The position numbers were made by a program, and so were the translations under genes. DNA of 64,000 bases from JAWVFM01 sp963823245. Lineage in GTDB: Bacteria; Actinomycetota; Thermoleophilia; Solirubrobacterales; 70-9. Of the stretch, positions 49,086 through 58,732 are shown piece by piece. The notes beneath the pieces were generated by a model that ran no database searches, was not told the origin of the DNA, and worked only from the letters and a program-made list of their open reading frames with translations. The stretch covers positions 682,001 to 746,000 of the forward strand of contig CAWGKQ010000008.1 of the NCBI GenBank assembly GCA_963823245.1. The letters are read 5' to 3'. Positions within the stretch are counted from its first letter, which is position 1. Each line of letters starts with the position of its first letter.

Positions 49086-50675
49086 TCACCGCTTTCGTCG
49101 GCCCGGGCCAGGTGAAGCTGGTTTGGCGAAGCTCGGGTCGAACGGTTGATGGTTCGAGGGGCAGACGGTGCCGGGGCGGGGGGTGATCAGGTGTACGAGG
49201 TACGCGCTAGTCGCCCGCTCGACGCAGGCGCTGGGATCCCGGGGACTGGTGTGGCTATAGCCATCGTGGGTCAGCAGCACCGCATTTCCGAGCAGACGCG
49301 CGACGCGGCGGGCGTTGGCGTAAGGGGTGTTGGGATCATGCTTGGTGCCGATCACAAGGATCGGGTTGCGGGTCTTGGCGCTCCAGGGCCCGGTGTAGCG
49401 GTCAACGCTGCGCGCGGGCCATTGCGCGCACATCGCCCAGCGCCACCAGAAGATCACCGGCCCGTAGATGTAACTCACGCGTGTGAATCGGGCGCGCACC
49501 CTGCGCCAAGCGCTGGGGGCCTGCTGAGCGGGGCTGTCGGCGCAGACCAGTCCGATCGCCGGCAAGCCAGGGGACATGACTTGGTCGGAGAACGCGGTCG
49601 TAAGGAGGCGGCCGAGGGACAGCAGCTTCGAGCCGTCGCCACCTATCGCCGCCTCGAAAGCCTCGGCCATCTGCGGCCATGCGGCCGGGCCCGCGCTGAG
49701 TCCGACGAGAATCGCTTGAAGAGCGTCCGCGTAGGTCAGCCGGCCCTTGGGGGATGCGGACGGCGCGGGGATGGGCCGGCGTTTCAGCCGCAGCATCAGG
49801 CGGTCGACGCGGTCCGCGACCGAGCCGTGCCCGGCGAGCGCGCAGCGCCCGGACCCCGCTCGCTGGCAAAGGGTTAAGAAGTTCTTGAACCCCTGATCCG
49901 CGGCCGCGAGCATGTTCGCGTACCCGGCCTCGTTGCCCTTCGTATAGGCGATCGGGTCGACGATTGCGTCGAGCTCCATCGCGCGCACCCGGCCAGGGAA
50001 CATGTTGGCGTAGGTCTCGCCGATGAAGGTGCCGCCGGAGATTCCGTAGTAGGTCAGCCGATGATCGCCGAGCAGCGAGCGTAGATAGTCAAGATCGCGC
50101 ACCGTGTCGGCGGTGGAGATGTGGGCGAGCAGGCTGCCGCTGAGCTCGCCACACCGCCGCGTCAGCCCGGCGGCCTTACGAAGAAAACGCCGCGACGCCT
50201 CAGTCGTGCCCGGGATCGGCAGAGCCCATCCGCCAAAGAACCGCCTCCAACTGCGCTGACTGCGAAAGCATCGCACCCGGGTGCTCTCGCCCGCACCCCG
50301 CATGTCCCAGCCAACGATGTCGAAACGGCCCCGTCCCGCGGCGTCCAACATGGCCCCGTCGCGCTTGACCTGATCGACCGAGCCGCCCGGCCCACCTGGG
50401 TTGACGAACATCGATCCGATCCTCCGTCCCGGACCGGTCGCGCGATAACGAATGACCGCTAGCGAGATCTGAGGACCCCGGGGACGCGACCAGTCCAAGG
50501 GTACGCCCACCCGCGCGCACTGCAGCCGCTTCCCACAACCCTTCCAAGCAATCCGACCGCTCGTGGCCTGCTGCGATGCGGCCGCCGCCTGCGGCAGCGG
50601 CCCCACCGCGATCGCCCCAAAGAAAAGGCCGCACACGCCGGCGACCAGCAACCCCAAACTCCGAATCATCCCCAT
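49086..50675 (-). CDS. Secreted alpha/beta hydrolase, tripeptidyl aminopeptidase-like
   Basis: The 529-residue protein has a signal peptide (MGMIRSLGLLVAGVCGLFFG to about AAAA), oxyanion segment FVNPGGPGGS, nucleophile elbow YGISGGT, Asp in IGTKHDPNTP and His in HDGYSHTS. It is a paralog of the gene at 22948, with the same domain order and similar length. It would act outside the cell on peptides. Both genes border att-like remnants. Confidence 0.85.
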   Translation of the reverse strand: MGMIRSLGLLVAGVCGLFFGAIAVGPLPQAAAASQQATSGRIAWKGCGKRLQCARVGVPLDWSRPRGPQISLAVIRYRATGPGRRIGSMFVNPGGPGGSVDQVKRDGAMLDAAGRGRFDIVGWDMRGAGESTRVRCFRSQRSWRRFFGGWALPIPGTTEASRRFLRKAAGLTRRCGELSGSLLAHISTADTVRDLDYLRSLLGDHRLTYYGISGGTFIGETYANMFPGRVRAMELDAIVDPIAYTKGNEAGYANMLAAADQGFKNFLTLCQRAGSGRCALAGHGSVADRVDRLMLRLKRRPIPAPSASPKGRLTYADALQAILVGLSAGPAAWPQMAEAFEAAIGGDGSKLLSLGRLLTTAFSDQVMSPGLPAIGLVCADSPAQQAPSAWRRVRARFTRVSYIYGPVIFWWRWAMCAQWPARSVDRYTGPWSAKTRNPILVIGTKHDPNTPYANARRVARLLGNAVLLTHDGYSHTSPRDPSACVERATSAYLVHLITPRPGTVCPSNHQPFDPSFAKPASPGPGRRKR

Positions 50676-50786
50676 CGCAGCCTCATCCTCACCGAAGCCT
50701 ATCCCCGGAGGCCGCCCCTACCCGGCGCAGCAGGTGGACGCCGCCCATCCCGAAGCTCTCCACTGGCAGCGGCCACGGCTCAGGTC

Positions 50787-50838
50787 GTTGCGCGACAGTC
50801 TTCACCCGAGTCAGGCGTCCTTGAGCGGGCTCGGGCGG
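50787..50838. repeat. 52-bp repeat next to a tRNA tail, copy 2
   Basis: It matches 12987-13038 at 45 of 52 positions by my count, starting GTTGCGCGACAGTC. It lies 82 bp from the tRNA tail at 50920, comparable to 75 bp in copy 1. Confidence 0.65.
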
Positions 50839-50919
50839 TGGTTCGGCTGAGCCCTTGAGCCGTGCGGCTCAGGATTCACAAAGGGCTTGAACAAGCACAA
50901 ACGGCTTGATCAAGGCAGC

Positions 50920-50959
50920 GCGCCCGACAGGATTCGAACCTGTGACCTTCGGTTTCGAG
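50920..50959 (-). tRNA. Truncated tRNA-Arg-like 3' half
   Basis: The minus strand reads CTCGAAACCGAAGGTC, a perfect T arm ACAGG-TTCGAAT-CCTGT and the acceptor end CGGGCGC. The 5' half is missing, and the anticodon loop base 33 is C, so the junction falls in the loop. The acceptor end fits an Arg-type tRNA. The exact isotype is uncertain. Confidence 0.5.
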
Positions 50960-51050
50960 CTTGCTTCCTCGGAAAGTTCGTCCCCGGCCACAGGTCACCG
51001 ACTTCGCCCTCTCGAACACGCTCCGCGCGACCAGGCCTCGGCCACGGTCT

Positions 51051-51087
51051 CGGGCGGGATTTGAACCCGCGACCTCCGGGTTATGAG
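51051..51087 (-). tRNA. Truncated tRNA-Met(CAT) 3' half, right copy
   Basis: The minus strand starts CTCATAACCCGGAGGTC with the T arm GCGGG-TTCAAAT-CCCGC and acceptor GCCCG. Thirty bases (51058-51087) are identical to the left copy at 27209-27238, and both break directly before CTCAT. The new sequence beyond the break is the TA operator. Confidence 0.7.
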
Positions 51088-51089
51088 GA

Positions 51090-51125
51090 ATAGTCGTACG
51101 ACTATCTGAAGATGTCGGTCGACAT
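51090..51125. promoter_or_regulatory. Two palindromes, probable TA operator
   Basis: ATAGTCGTACGACTAT (51090-51105) is a perfect 16-bp palindrome, and ATGTCG-GT-CGACAT (51112-51125) is a second inverted repeat. They precede the antitoxin ATG by 19-54 bp, where type II antitoxins usually bind their own promoter. Confidence 0.55.
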
Positions 51126-51143
51126 AAGTGGTACCGTGCCGGC

Positions 51144-51437
51144 ATGGCCTTGAAGCACACGACGAAGCGCTCCAACGACCTGCGCGCCCCCGCCATGCCG
51201 CGGGGCACGGCGATGATCGTCACTCGGTACCGCGAGGACGTCGCGAAGGTCGCGCTCGTCCACCCCGAGGATCTGGCGATGCTCGAGGAATCCCATGAGA
51301 TCCTGGAGCTACTCGGCGACGTCGCGCCCGTTTCGCTCGGTGCGATCTCGAGGAAGGCGCGATTGCTCGAGGATCGCCCAAGGGCCGACGCGCTCATCGA
51401 GGACCCTGAACGGATAGCCGCGATCCTCGAGTCGTGA
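51144..51437 (+). CDS. Antitoxin-like protein (Phd/YefM-like)
   Basis: The 97-residue protein has VTRYREDVAKVALVHPEDLA and then LEESHEILELLG, a pattern like Phd-family antitoxins (strand, then helix). A basic N-terminus may contact DNA, and the C-terminal part is charged, fitting toxin neutralisation. It overlaps the downstream gene by GTGA and lies behind two palindromes. The family assignment is tentative. Confidence 0.55.
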   Translation: MALKHTTKRSNDLRAPAMPRGTAMIVTRYREDVAKVALVHPEDLAMLEESHEILELLGDVAPVSLGAISRKARLLEDRPRADALIEDPERIAAILES

Positions 51438-51979
51438 ACGATCTGGCGGGGGCGGTCGTCCGGGCGGTCGTGCCGTTCGTGCCGGAGGCTCCGTTTCGCC
51501 TCTACGCTGGCGAGACCCACGCGCCGATGGAGGTCGCCGATGCGGCAAAGCTGATTGCGGCTGCCCGCAAGGGCACTGACAGCGAGTTCACGTTCCTCGT
51601 ACCCGGCAAAGCGCGCCCGGTGCTGATCATCTCCGATCGGCTTGACCCGCGTCTTGGTGAATTGCTCGCCCTGCGGCTGCTGCGGCTCAGCGCCCTCGGA
51701 CCTCGCGAGCGAGAGATCGTCCGCGCCGGGGACGAGCCCGGCCTCTTCCCCCTTGACCCTGAACGCTTCGAACTCCCGGAGGAGAACGCGGTGATGATCG
51801 CCGCCCTCGTCCGCGTCGATCGAACTGCGATCGACGCCGAACCCGTCGGTCGGCTCGATCCCGATCGGCTGCGCGAGGTCCATGAGCGCGTAACTACCTA
51901 TTACGGCCTCGACCTGCGCCGGCTCGCCCTTAGGGAGCTAGAGCGACTCGCACGAGCCCAGCGTCAACGCGGGAGCTAA
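51434..51979 (+). CDS. Probable toxin, MazF/PemK-like C-terminal part
   Basis: The 181-residue protein starts GTG 51434. The first 55 residues have no match I know. From about residue 56 it reads KARPVLIISDRLDPRLGELL, and later ENAVMIAALVRVDRTAIDAE and GRLDPDRLREVHERVTTYYG, the order of strands and the final helix of PemK/MazF ribonucleases. Length and extension differ from normal MazF (about 110). The pairing with a Phd-like antitoxin supports a type II system, which remains an inference. Confidence 0.5.
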   Translation: MNDLAGAVVRAVVPFVPEAPFRLYAGETHAPMEVADAAKLIAAARKGTDSEFTFLVPGKARPVLIISDRLDPRLGELLALRLLRLSALGPREREIVRAGDEPGLFPLDPERFELPEENAVMIAALVRVDRTAIDAEPVGRLDPDRLREVHERVTTYYGLDLRRLALRELERLARAQRQRGS

Positions 51980-52081
51980 CCGGGCGCTCGTCAGCCGTCC
52001 CCGGGACGGAGGGCTCCGCTGCCCTTCGCACATGGCGGCACGCAGCGGGGGTGCGGCGGTCCGCGTCGTCCCGTGGCGCTG

Positions 52082-52300
52082 TCAGCGGTCGATGACGGCC
52101 ATCTGCGCTTCTTCGTGGCGCTCGCCGGCGGCAGGGGGTGAGGTTGTTCAGTCGTTCGATCTGCTCGGCGCTGAGCTCGAGCTGGTCGGCGGCGGTGTTC
52201 TCCTCGACGCGGAAGACGCGCTTGGTGCCCGGGATCGGGGCAATGTCGTCGCCCTGCGCAAGCAGCCAACCCGCGGCTCTCGAAACCACTTCGAACGCCG
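52082..52300 (-). pseudogene. C-terminal fragment of aldo/keto reductase, frameshifted
   Basis: The minus strand reads GWLLAQGDDIAPIPGTKRV and ELSAEQIERLNNLTP, the end of an aldo/keto reductase barrel. After TP the frame shifts by one to AAGERHEEAQMAVIDR and a stop at 52082. The catalytic first two thirds are absent. It is a relic next to the FAD oxidase gene. Confidence 0.65.
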
Positions 52301-52401
52301 ACTGCATCGCATCCGTGAACGCCTCGAAGTCAGGGCGCTCCGCGATTGGGGCCCGTCGCCAGGCTAGGGTCGAGACCTGATCCCGACGTACGATCCTGGA
52401 A

Positions 52402-53565
52402 ATGCCCCGCTCTGTCTCACAGCTTCCGGAGTCCGCCGACGTGGTCATCGTTGGGGGCGGCGTGATCGGCACCAGCGCGGCCTTCCACCTGGCCGAGGCG
52501 GGCGTTGACGTCGCGCTCCTCGAGCGGGCGCAACTCGGGAGCGGCTCCACGTGCCGAGCGGCCGGCGGCGTGCGAACCCAGTTCTCTGACGCGCTGAACG
52601 TCGAGATTGCCAAGCGCAGCCTGGACGCGTTCCGCAACTTCGGCCGGCGGCCCGGGTGGGAGATAGACCTCAAGCAGGTCGGGTACCTGTTTGTCCTCAG
52701 CCGTGAGGCGGACGTCGAGAAGTTCGAGCGCAGCGTCGCGCTTCAGAACGAATGCGGACTGGCTTCCCGGATGCTTACGGCTGGCGAAGCGCGCGATCTG
52801 TGCCCACTGGTGCAGGGGGACGACATCCTCGCCGGCGCGTTCTCACCTGGCGACGGCCACGCAACCCCCGAGGGCGTCGTCCAGGGATACGCGTCCGCCG
52901 CCCGCGCCCACGGCGCGGAGATCCGCGTCAACTGCGAGGTACTCGACATCAACATCAGCGGCGACGAGATCACCGAGGTCGTCACTGACCACAGCTTGAT
53001 CCGGACGAACACCGTGATCTGCGCCGCCGGCGTCTGGTCGCGAAGCTGCGGCGCTATGGTCGGCGTGGACATCGCGATCACGCCGTTGCGTCGCCAGATC
53101 CTGTTCACCGAGGCGATCGACGGACTCCCCGCCCACGTCCCAATGACGATCGACTTCGAGTCAAGCTTCTACTTTCACCGCGAGGGCCCCGGCCTCTTGA
53201 TGGGGATGTCCGATCCGAATGAGAAGCCGGGCTTCAGCGTCGAGACAACCGATGACTGGATCCCTGGCCTGATGCAGGCGGTCCGGCGGCGGGCGCCCCG
53301 GATCGCCGACGCCGGTATCCGCGGCGGGTGGGCCGGGCTCTACGAGATGACGCCTGACCACAACGCGATCATCGGGGAGGCGACCGGCGTCTCGCGCTTC
53401 CTCTACGCGACCGGGTTCTCCGGACACGGATTCCTCCAGGCCCCCGCCGTCGGCGAGATCCTCCGCGACCTGGTTTTGCGTCGCCCGCCGTTCGTCGACA
53501 TAGAACCGTTGGGCCTGGAGCGCTTCGACACCTCCGCCCTTCGCCCCGAGTACAACGTTGTATAA
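52402..53565 (+). CDS. FAD-dependent amine/imino-acid oxidase (DAO family)
   Basis: The 387-residue protein has the dinucleotide motif VVIVGGGVIGTSAAFHLAEA at the N-terminus, GSGSTCRAAGGVRTQF and a C-terminal ATGFSGHGFLQAPAVGEI, typical of sarcosine/glycine/pipecolate-type oxidases. It precedes a semialdehyde dehydrogenase and lies near a saccharopine dehydrogenase, so L-pipecolate or saccharopine oxidation is a reasonable guess. Sarcosine-type substrates remain possible. Confidence 0.82.
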   Translation: MPRSVSQLPESADVVIVGGGVIGTSAAFHLAEAGVDVALLERAQLGSGSTCRAAGGVRTQFSDALNVEIAKRSLDAFRNFGRRPGWEIDLKQVGYLFVLSREADVEKFERSVALQNECGLASRMLTAGEARDLCPLVQGDDILAGAFSPGDGHATPEGVVQGYASAARAHGAEIRVNCEVLDINISGDEITEVVTDHSLIRTNTVICAAGVWSRSCGAMVGVDIAITPLRRQILFTEAIDGLPAHVPMTIDFESSFYFHREGPGLLMGMSDPNEKPGFSVETTDDWIPGLMQAVRRRAPRIADAGIRGGWAGLYEMTPDHNAIIGEATGVSRFLYATGFSGHGFLQAPAVGEILRDLVLRRPPFVDIEPLGLERFDTSALRPEYNVV

Positions 53566-53604
53566 GCGATTTCCATCTTCCGCCCGGAACTCAGGGAGCA
53601 ACCA

Positions 53605-55160
53605 ATGACAACAACCCAGCCCCAGGCCGAGCTGTCCGTCTCATCGACTGACGAACTTCGTTCGCGAGCCCGGGGGGCCCTCGAGAACTGCGGTGTCGAT
53701 CTTTCCTCGCTCGGTACTGGACCGTCCGTGAGCGCGCGCTCGCCGATCACGGGCGAGTCGTTGTTCGATGTGCCCGCCGCAGGACAGGCGGAGGTGGAGG
53801 CGGCAATCGCCGACGACCGAACGCTGCCTTTCGTGAATGGCGTGGCGTACCCGCGCCCATCCGGGGTGCGCTCGTCAAGCGTCTGGGCGCACTACTGAGC
53901 GAACACAAGGCGGACGTCGCCGAGCTGGTCACGATCGAGGCGGGAAAGATCACCTCGGAGTCCCTCGGCGAGGTGCAGGAGGCCATCGATATCTGCGACT
54001 TCGCGGTCGGGTTGTCACGCCAGCTCGATGGGCGCACGATGCCGTCAGAGCGGTCAAGCCACCGGTTGATGGAGACGTGGCACCCGCTGGGCGTGGTCGG
54101 CCTCATTACCGCGTTCAACTTCCCGGCGGCGGTGTGGTCCTGGAACACCGCGGTCGCCTTGGTCTGCGGGGACACCATCGTGTGGAAGCCCTCACCAATG
54201 ACTCCTCTCACCTCGATGGCGTGCTCCGCCTTGCTGGATCGCGCCGCATCGGACTGCGGAGCGCCGGCGGTGCATCGGCTCGTCATCGCCGGCGCTCGCG
54301 AGGGCGAAGTGCTGGTGGACAGCTCCGACGTCGCGCTCGTGAGCGCGACTGGATCGGAGCGCATGGGAGCCGAGATCGCGCCACGCGTGGCGGCCCGCAT
54401 GGGGCGATTCTTGCTCGAGCTCGGCGGAAACAACGCCGCGGTCGTGGCACCGTCGGCCGATCTCGAGCTCGCCCGGCGGGGAATCGTCTTCGCCGCAGCG
54501 GGAACCGCTGGCCAGCGCTGCACGACCTTGCGTCGGGTGATCGCACACGACGACGTCGCCGACGAGCTCGCCGCCTCGCTGCGTGACGTGTTCGACCGAC
54601 TCCCGATCGGCGACCCGAGTGCCTCCGGGACGTTGGTCGGTCCGCTGATCAACGAGAGGTCGTACCAGGGGATGGTCGCGGCGCTCGAGGAGGCACAGTC
54701 CGACGGAGGCGAGTTGATCGTAGGCGGCGGCCGGCGTGCGGCTGCGGGCCTCCCGAATGCCTACTACGTCGAGCCCGCGATCGTCCGCATGCCCGCCCAG
54801 ACAGAGCTGGTGCGTCGCGAGACGTTCGCCCCAATCCTCTACGTGATGACCTACCGGGAATTCGAGGACGCGATCGCGCTCCACAACGGTGTTCCCCAAG
54901 GACTGTCGTCCAGCATCTTCACCGGCGATCAACGAGAGGCCGAACGCTTCCTTTCCTCCGATGGCTCGGACTGCGGGATCGTCAACGTCAACATCGGGAC
55001 CTCCGGCGCTGAGATCGGCGGCGCGTTCGGCGGTGAGAAGTCCACCGGAGGCGGCCGCGAGTCCGGCTCGGATGCCTGGCGCGCCTACATGCGCCGGGCA
55101 ACCAACACCATCAATTACTCAGACGAGCTCCCGCTGGCCCAGGGAGTTGAGTTTGGGTGA
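53605..55160 (+). pseudogene. Aldehyde dehydrogenase (ALDH7-like), one frameshift
   Basis: The frame from ATG 53605 covers the N-terminus (ARSPITGESLFDVPAAGQAE). Near 53815 the reading moves by one base to AAFREWRGVPAPIRGALVKR, and then continues through ITAFNFPAAVWSWNTA, FLLELGGNNAAVV (catalytic Glu) and GTAGQRCTTLRR (catalytic Cys). The order matches alpha-aminoadipic semialdehyde dehydrogenases. Shift corrected, it is about 518 residues. It may be a sequencing error, because both halves are well kept. Confidence 0.85.
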
Positions 55161-55203
55161 GGTCCGTGCCCTCTTACTGATGCGTCGGGGATAGAGGGCG
55201 GTT

Positions 55204-57459
55204 GTGACGGCGACCGACACACCGGAGCAAGCGCTCGAGCGTCACTTCCGCGAGCGCGTGGCTGCGCTCAGCAGCAGCGGGGCTCGCGACGTGGAGTTCG
55301 ATCAGCCGGTCCGCGACGGCACCCGGCTGACCGGACAGATGGCCGTCGCAGTGTTCGACGCGATGGTGGCGAGCAGGAATCTCGACCTAGCCGCGCGCTA
55401 TCTGCGGAAGGAGGGCCCCGGCGTCTACACGATCGGTTCCGCGGGCCATGAGTCAAACGCCGCGATCGCAGCGGCGCTCAGACCAACCGATCCGGCGCTC
55501 CTCCATTACCGATCGGGCGGGTTCTACTGCGCGCGGGCGCAGCAGGTCCCGGGCTCCACCCCGTTGCGGGACATCCTCCTCGGCCTGGTCGCAGCCGCGG
55601 ATGAGCCGATTTCCGGCGGCCGACACAAGGTGTTCGGCAACCACGCGCTCGCGGTGATCCCTCAGACCTCGACGGTTGCGTCCCATGTGCCGCGTGCGAT
55701 GGGGATCGGGTTCGCAATCGAGCGCGCGCAGCGGATCGGTGTCAGCCCTGCGTGGCCGGCGGACGCGATCGTGGTCTGCTCATTCGGCGATGCTTCGCTC
55801 AACCACTCGACTGCCCTGGGAGCGTTGAACGCCGCTGAGTACACCGTGCACCAGGGGCTGCGGATGCCGGTGCTGTTCTGCTGCGAGGACAACGGATTCG
55901 GCATTAGCGTCCGCACGCCTGGCGATTGGGTGAGCGAGGCTTGGTCGAATCGGCCACATCTGCGCTATTTCAGCGCCGAGGGGACAGACATCGCAGGCGC
56001 CTATGACGCGGCTCTGGCGGCAGCCGAATACGTGCGCAGCACACGCCGCCCAGCGTTTCTGCACTTGCGTTGCGTTCGCTTCCTCGGTCATGCCGGCAGC
56101 GACGCCGAGGTCGGTTACCGCAGCCGCGCCGAGATCGGCGAGGACCTGGAGCGCGATCCCCTCGTCCACGCAGCGCGCCTGCTCGCGGAGGCCGGGATCG
56201 CCGAGCCCAGCGAACTGCTCGGCAGGCACGACGCGGTTGCAGCGGACGTGCGGCGCCTAGCGGACGACGCCGCCGATCAACGGCGGCTGTCGAGCGCATC
56301 AGAAGTGATGGAGCCGCTCGCTCGACGACAGCCGGAAATGGTCGCCTCGGACGTGAGCCGGGCGGCGAGCCCGGATGCGAGGGCGAACGCGTTCGCAGGA
56401 AAGCTTCCGGAGGAAGCAGGCCCACTGACATTGGCCGAGTCGATCAGCGCGACGTTGACCGATGCACTCGCAGCCCGGCCGGACATACTGGTGTTCGGCG
56501 AGGACGTCGGTCGTAAGGGAGGCGTCTACGGCGTTACCCGGGGACTGCAGCGCCGTTTCGGCATCACTCGCGTGTTCGACACGCTTCTCGACGAACAGAC
56601 GATCCTCGGTCTCGCGCTCGGCTGCGGGGTCTCCGGTCTGCTTCCGGTTCCCGAGATCCAGTACCTGGCTTACCTGCACAATGCCGAGGATCAGCTTCGA
56701 GGCGAGGCCGCGACCTTGCCGTTCTTCTCGAATGGCCAGTACCACAACCCGATGGTGCTGCGGATCGCCGGATACGGCTACCAAAAAGGCTTCGGCGGCC
56801 ATTTCCACAACGACGACGCCGTGGCAGTCCTCCGAGACATACCCGGGATCGTCGTGGCGTCTCCAGCGCGCCCGGACGACGCGGCGGCCATGCTCCGCGC
56901 CTGCGTAGCGGCCGCCTCCGTTGACGGATCGGCGTGCGTTTTTCTGGAGCCGATCGCGCTCTACCACATCCGTGATCTGCATAGCCCGGGTGATGGTGGC
57001 TGGGTCGCGCCGTACCCCGTACCCGGCGAATGGTCGGCCGCTCACGCCCCAATTGGCTCGGCACGAGTACACGGTGACGGCAGCGACCTGACAATCGTCA
57101 CATTCGCGAACGGCACGTACATGTCGCTGCGCGTCGCGCAGCGACTCGCCGACGATGGGATCGATGTGCGCGTGGTGGACCTACGCTGGCTTGTCCCACT
57201 GCCGGTTGCCGACATCCTCCGAGAGGCCGAGGCGACCGGACGCGTGCTGATAGTGGATGAGACGCGCCGGAGCGGCGGGGTCTCCGAGGGCGTCGTGAGC
57301 GCGCTCGTCGACGCGAACTTCGAGGGCACGATCTCGCGGGTGACGAGCGAGGACTCTTTTATTCCATTGGGGGAAGCCGCTGACCACGTCTTGCTGCAAG
57401 AAGCGGAGATCGATGCGGCCGCGCGTGCGCTCGCAGGTAGCTACTCACGCTCCCGCTAG
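55204..57459 (+). CDS. Fused E1 alpha-beta 2-oxoacid dehydrogenase
   Basis: The 751-residue protein joins an E1 alpha subunit (about residues 40-370, with thiamine site FGDASLNHSTALGALN...EDNGFG) and a beta subunit (about 410-745, with ILVFGEDVGRKGGVYG and RVVDLRWLVPLP). Such fused enzymes decarboxylate branched-chain or related 2-oxo acids, with E2 and E3 encoded elsewhere. In a lysine pathway the natural substrate would be 2-oxoadipate, which is inferred. Start GTG 55204. Confidence 0.88.
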   Translation: MTATDTPEQALERHFRERVAALSSSGARDVEFDQPVRDGTRLTGQMAVAVFDAMVASRNLDLAARYLRKEGPGVYTIGSAGHESNAAIAAALRPTDPALLHYRSGGFYCARAQQVPGSTPLRDILLGLVAAADEPISGGRHKVFGNHALAVIPQTSTVASHVPRAMGIGFAIERAQRIGVSPAWPADAIVVCSFGDASLNHSTALGALNAAEYTVHQGLRMPVLFCCEDNGFGISVRTPGDWVSEAWSNRPHLRYFSAEGTDIAGAYDAALAAAEYVRSTRRPAFLHLRCVRFLGHAGSDAEVGYRSRAEIGEDLERDPLVHAARLLAEAGIAEPSELLGRHDAVAADVRRLADDAADQRRLSSASEVMEPLARRQPEMVASDVSRAASPDARANAFAGKLPEEAGPLTLAESISATLTDALAARPDILVFGEDVGRKGGVYGVTRGLQRRFGITRVFDTLLDEQTILGLALGCGVSGLLPVPEIQYLAYLHNAEDQLRGEAATLPFFSNGQYHNPMVLRIAGYGYQKGFGGHFHNDDAVAVLRDIPGIVVASPARPDDAAAMLRACVAAASVDGSACVFLEPIALYHIRDLHSPGDGGWVAPYPVPGEWSAAHAPIGSARVHGDGSDLTIVTFANGTYMSLRVAQRLADDGIDVRVVDLRWLVPLPVADILREAEATGRVLIVDETRRSGGVSEGVVSALVDANFEGTISRVTSEDSFIPLGEAADHVLLQEAEIDAAARALAGSYSRSR

Positions 57460-57489
57460 ACCGGCGTTTTCGCCGCAGAGCCCGAGCGC

Positions 57490-58623
57490 TCAAGCGACTG
57501 GCATCAGCGGGATGTCGTCGTGCATCTCAGCGTGCGGCTCGCGCGCCAGCATCTGGCCTGCCTTGGTGGCGAGGAAGGCGTCGAGGGAAACGTCCTCCTG
57601 GCAGACGAAGCCCGCGTCCGGCAGCGAGCCCTCGGCAAGCAGCTCGACCATCCCGACCGCCCCCGCGGCTGTCGTCCATGCGATGGCGGTCCGGGTGGCG
57701 CCGGCGACGATCCGCGGACGGTACACGCGGACGAACTCCTCGCGGGCCGAGCGTCCTCCGCCGTTTCCCTCGGCCGCCGCGTAGACGATCACCAGATCGT
57801 CCCGGACCGGAGGGTAGGCGTCCGCGAGAAGCCGCGCGGCCTCCTCTCGCTGCCGGCTAAGGCCCAGCTCCTGCAGCATGAACCGCATCAGCTGCCGGTG
57901 ACCGGGATACCGAATCGTCTTGTAGTCGAGGCTGTCAACACGTCCGGCGAAGGTTTCGCACATCGTCCCGAGGCCACCGGAGGTGGTGAACGCCTCGTAG
58001 CGCGCGCCGTCGATCACGATCGCCTCCAGGTCCTCGAGCGAGGGCACGGTCACGAGCTCCCCTCCACGCAGCTGCTCGCAGTCGTTCAGATACTCGTTGA
58101 TGATCCCGGCAGGAGACCAGTTGCACGCATAGCCGAGTGCATTGTTCGGGCTGCGCGGAAGCGCGCCGACGCGCAGCTCGATCCGATCGACGGTCTCAAG
58201 GCTGGCCACAAGCGCACCGCCAACCACGCAGATGAACCCTGGGGCGAGACCGCAGCGCGGCATGAGGATGGTGTTCGAGCTCCGCGCGAGCTCCTCTACG
58301 GTGCGCGAGGTGGCGACGTCTTCTGTCAGATCCAGGTAGTGCACCCCGGCGGAATGCGCCGCCGTGGCAATCACGGCGTTCAGGTAATAGGGCAGGCATG
58401 AAACGACCGCGTCGACGCCTGCGAACAGTTCCTCGAGCGCAACAGGATTACTGACGTCCATAACGGATGCGCGCTCACCGGCCACCCTACTCTCGTCGAC
58501 GTCGACTTCCCACACCTCGAACCCGCGCTCGACAAGCATGTCGGCGATCAGCCGCCCGACATTGCCAAGACCGACGACTGCGATCCGCTCGACGCGGGAG
58601 TGGGGGGCGGATGGCGAATCCAT
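57490..58623 (-). CDS. Saccharopine dehydrogenase-like protein
   Basis: The 377-residue protein has an N-terminal Rossmann motif AVVGLGNVGRLIADML and the saccharopine dehydrogenase blocks VDAVVSCLPYYLNAVIATAA, LDLTEDVATSRTVEEL, MPRCGLAPGFI and YKTIRYPGH. It would interconvert saccharopine with glutamate and aminoadipic semialdehyde, feeding the ALDH7-like gene. It is convergent with the E1 gene. Confidence 0.85.
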   Translation of the reverse strand: MDSPSAPHSRVERIAVVGLGNVGRLIADMLVERGFEVWEVDVDESRVAGERASVMDVSNPVALEELFAGVDAVVSCLPYYLNAVIATAAHSAGVHYLDLTEDVATSRTVEELARSSNTILMPRCGLAPGFICVVGGALVASLETVDRIELRVGALPRSPNNALGYACNWSPAGIINEYLNDCEQLRGGELVTVPSLEDLEAIVIDGARYEAFTTSGGLGTMCETFAGRVDSLDYKTIRYPGHRQLMRFMLQELGLSRQREEAARLLADAYPPVRDDLVIVYAAAEGNGGGRSAREEFVRVYRPRIVAGATRTAIAWTTAAGAVGMVELLAEGSLPDAGFVCQEDVSLDAFLATKAGQMLAREPHAEMHDDIPLMPVA

Positions 58624-58732
58624 GCCTCGGAGTGACTTCTAGCAGTGCGCACGTCCGACCCACGTCCCGGCGTCAAGCGATCCAGCGCGCCCCGGCGTCA
58701 CGCACCTCAAATACAGGGTCGCGACGTGAAAG

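Larger units (their letters stand above)
50676..51143. other. Gene-free stretch with two tRNA tails
   Basis: The stretch has a 52-bp repeat (50787-50838), a GGCTTGAACAAGC palindrome (50884-50896), a CTTGATCAAG palindrome (50905-50914), an Arg-like tRNA tail, a tRNA-Met tail and two operator palindromes. No protein gene is supported. The layout resembles 12706-13420. Confidence 0.5.
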
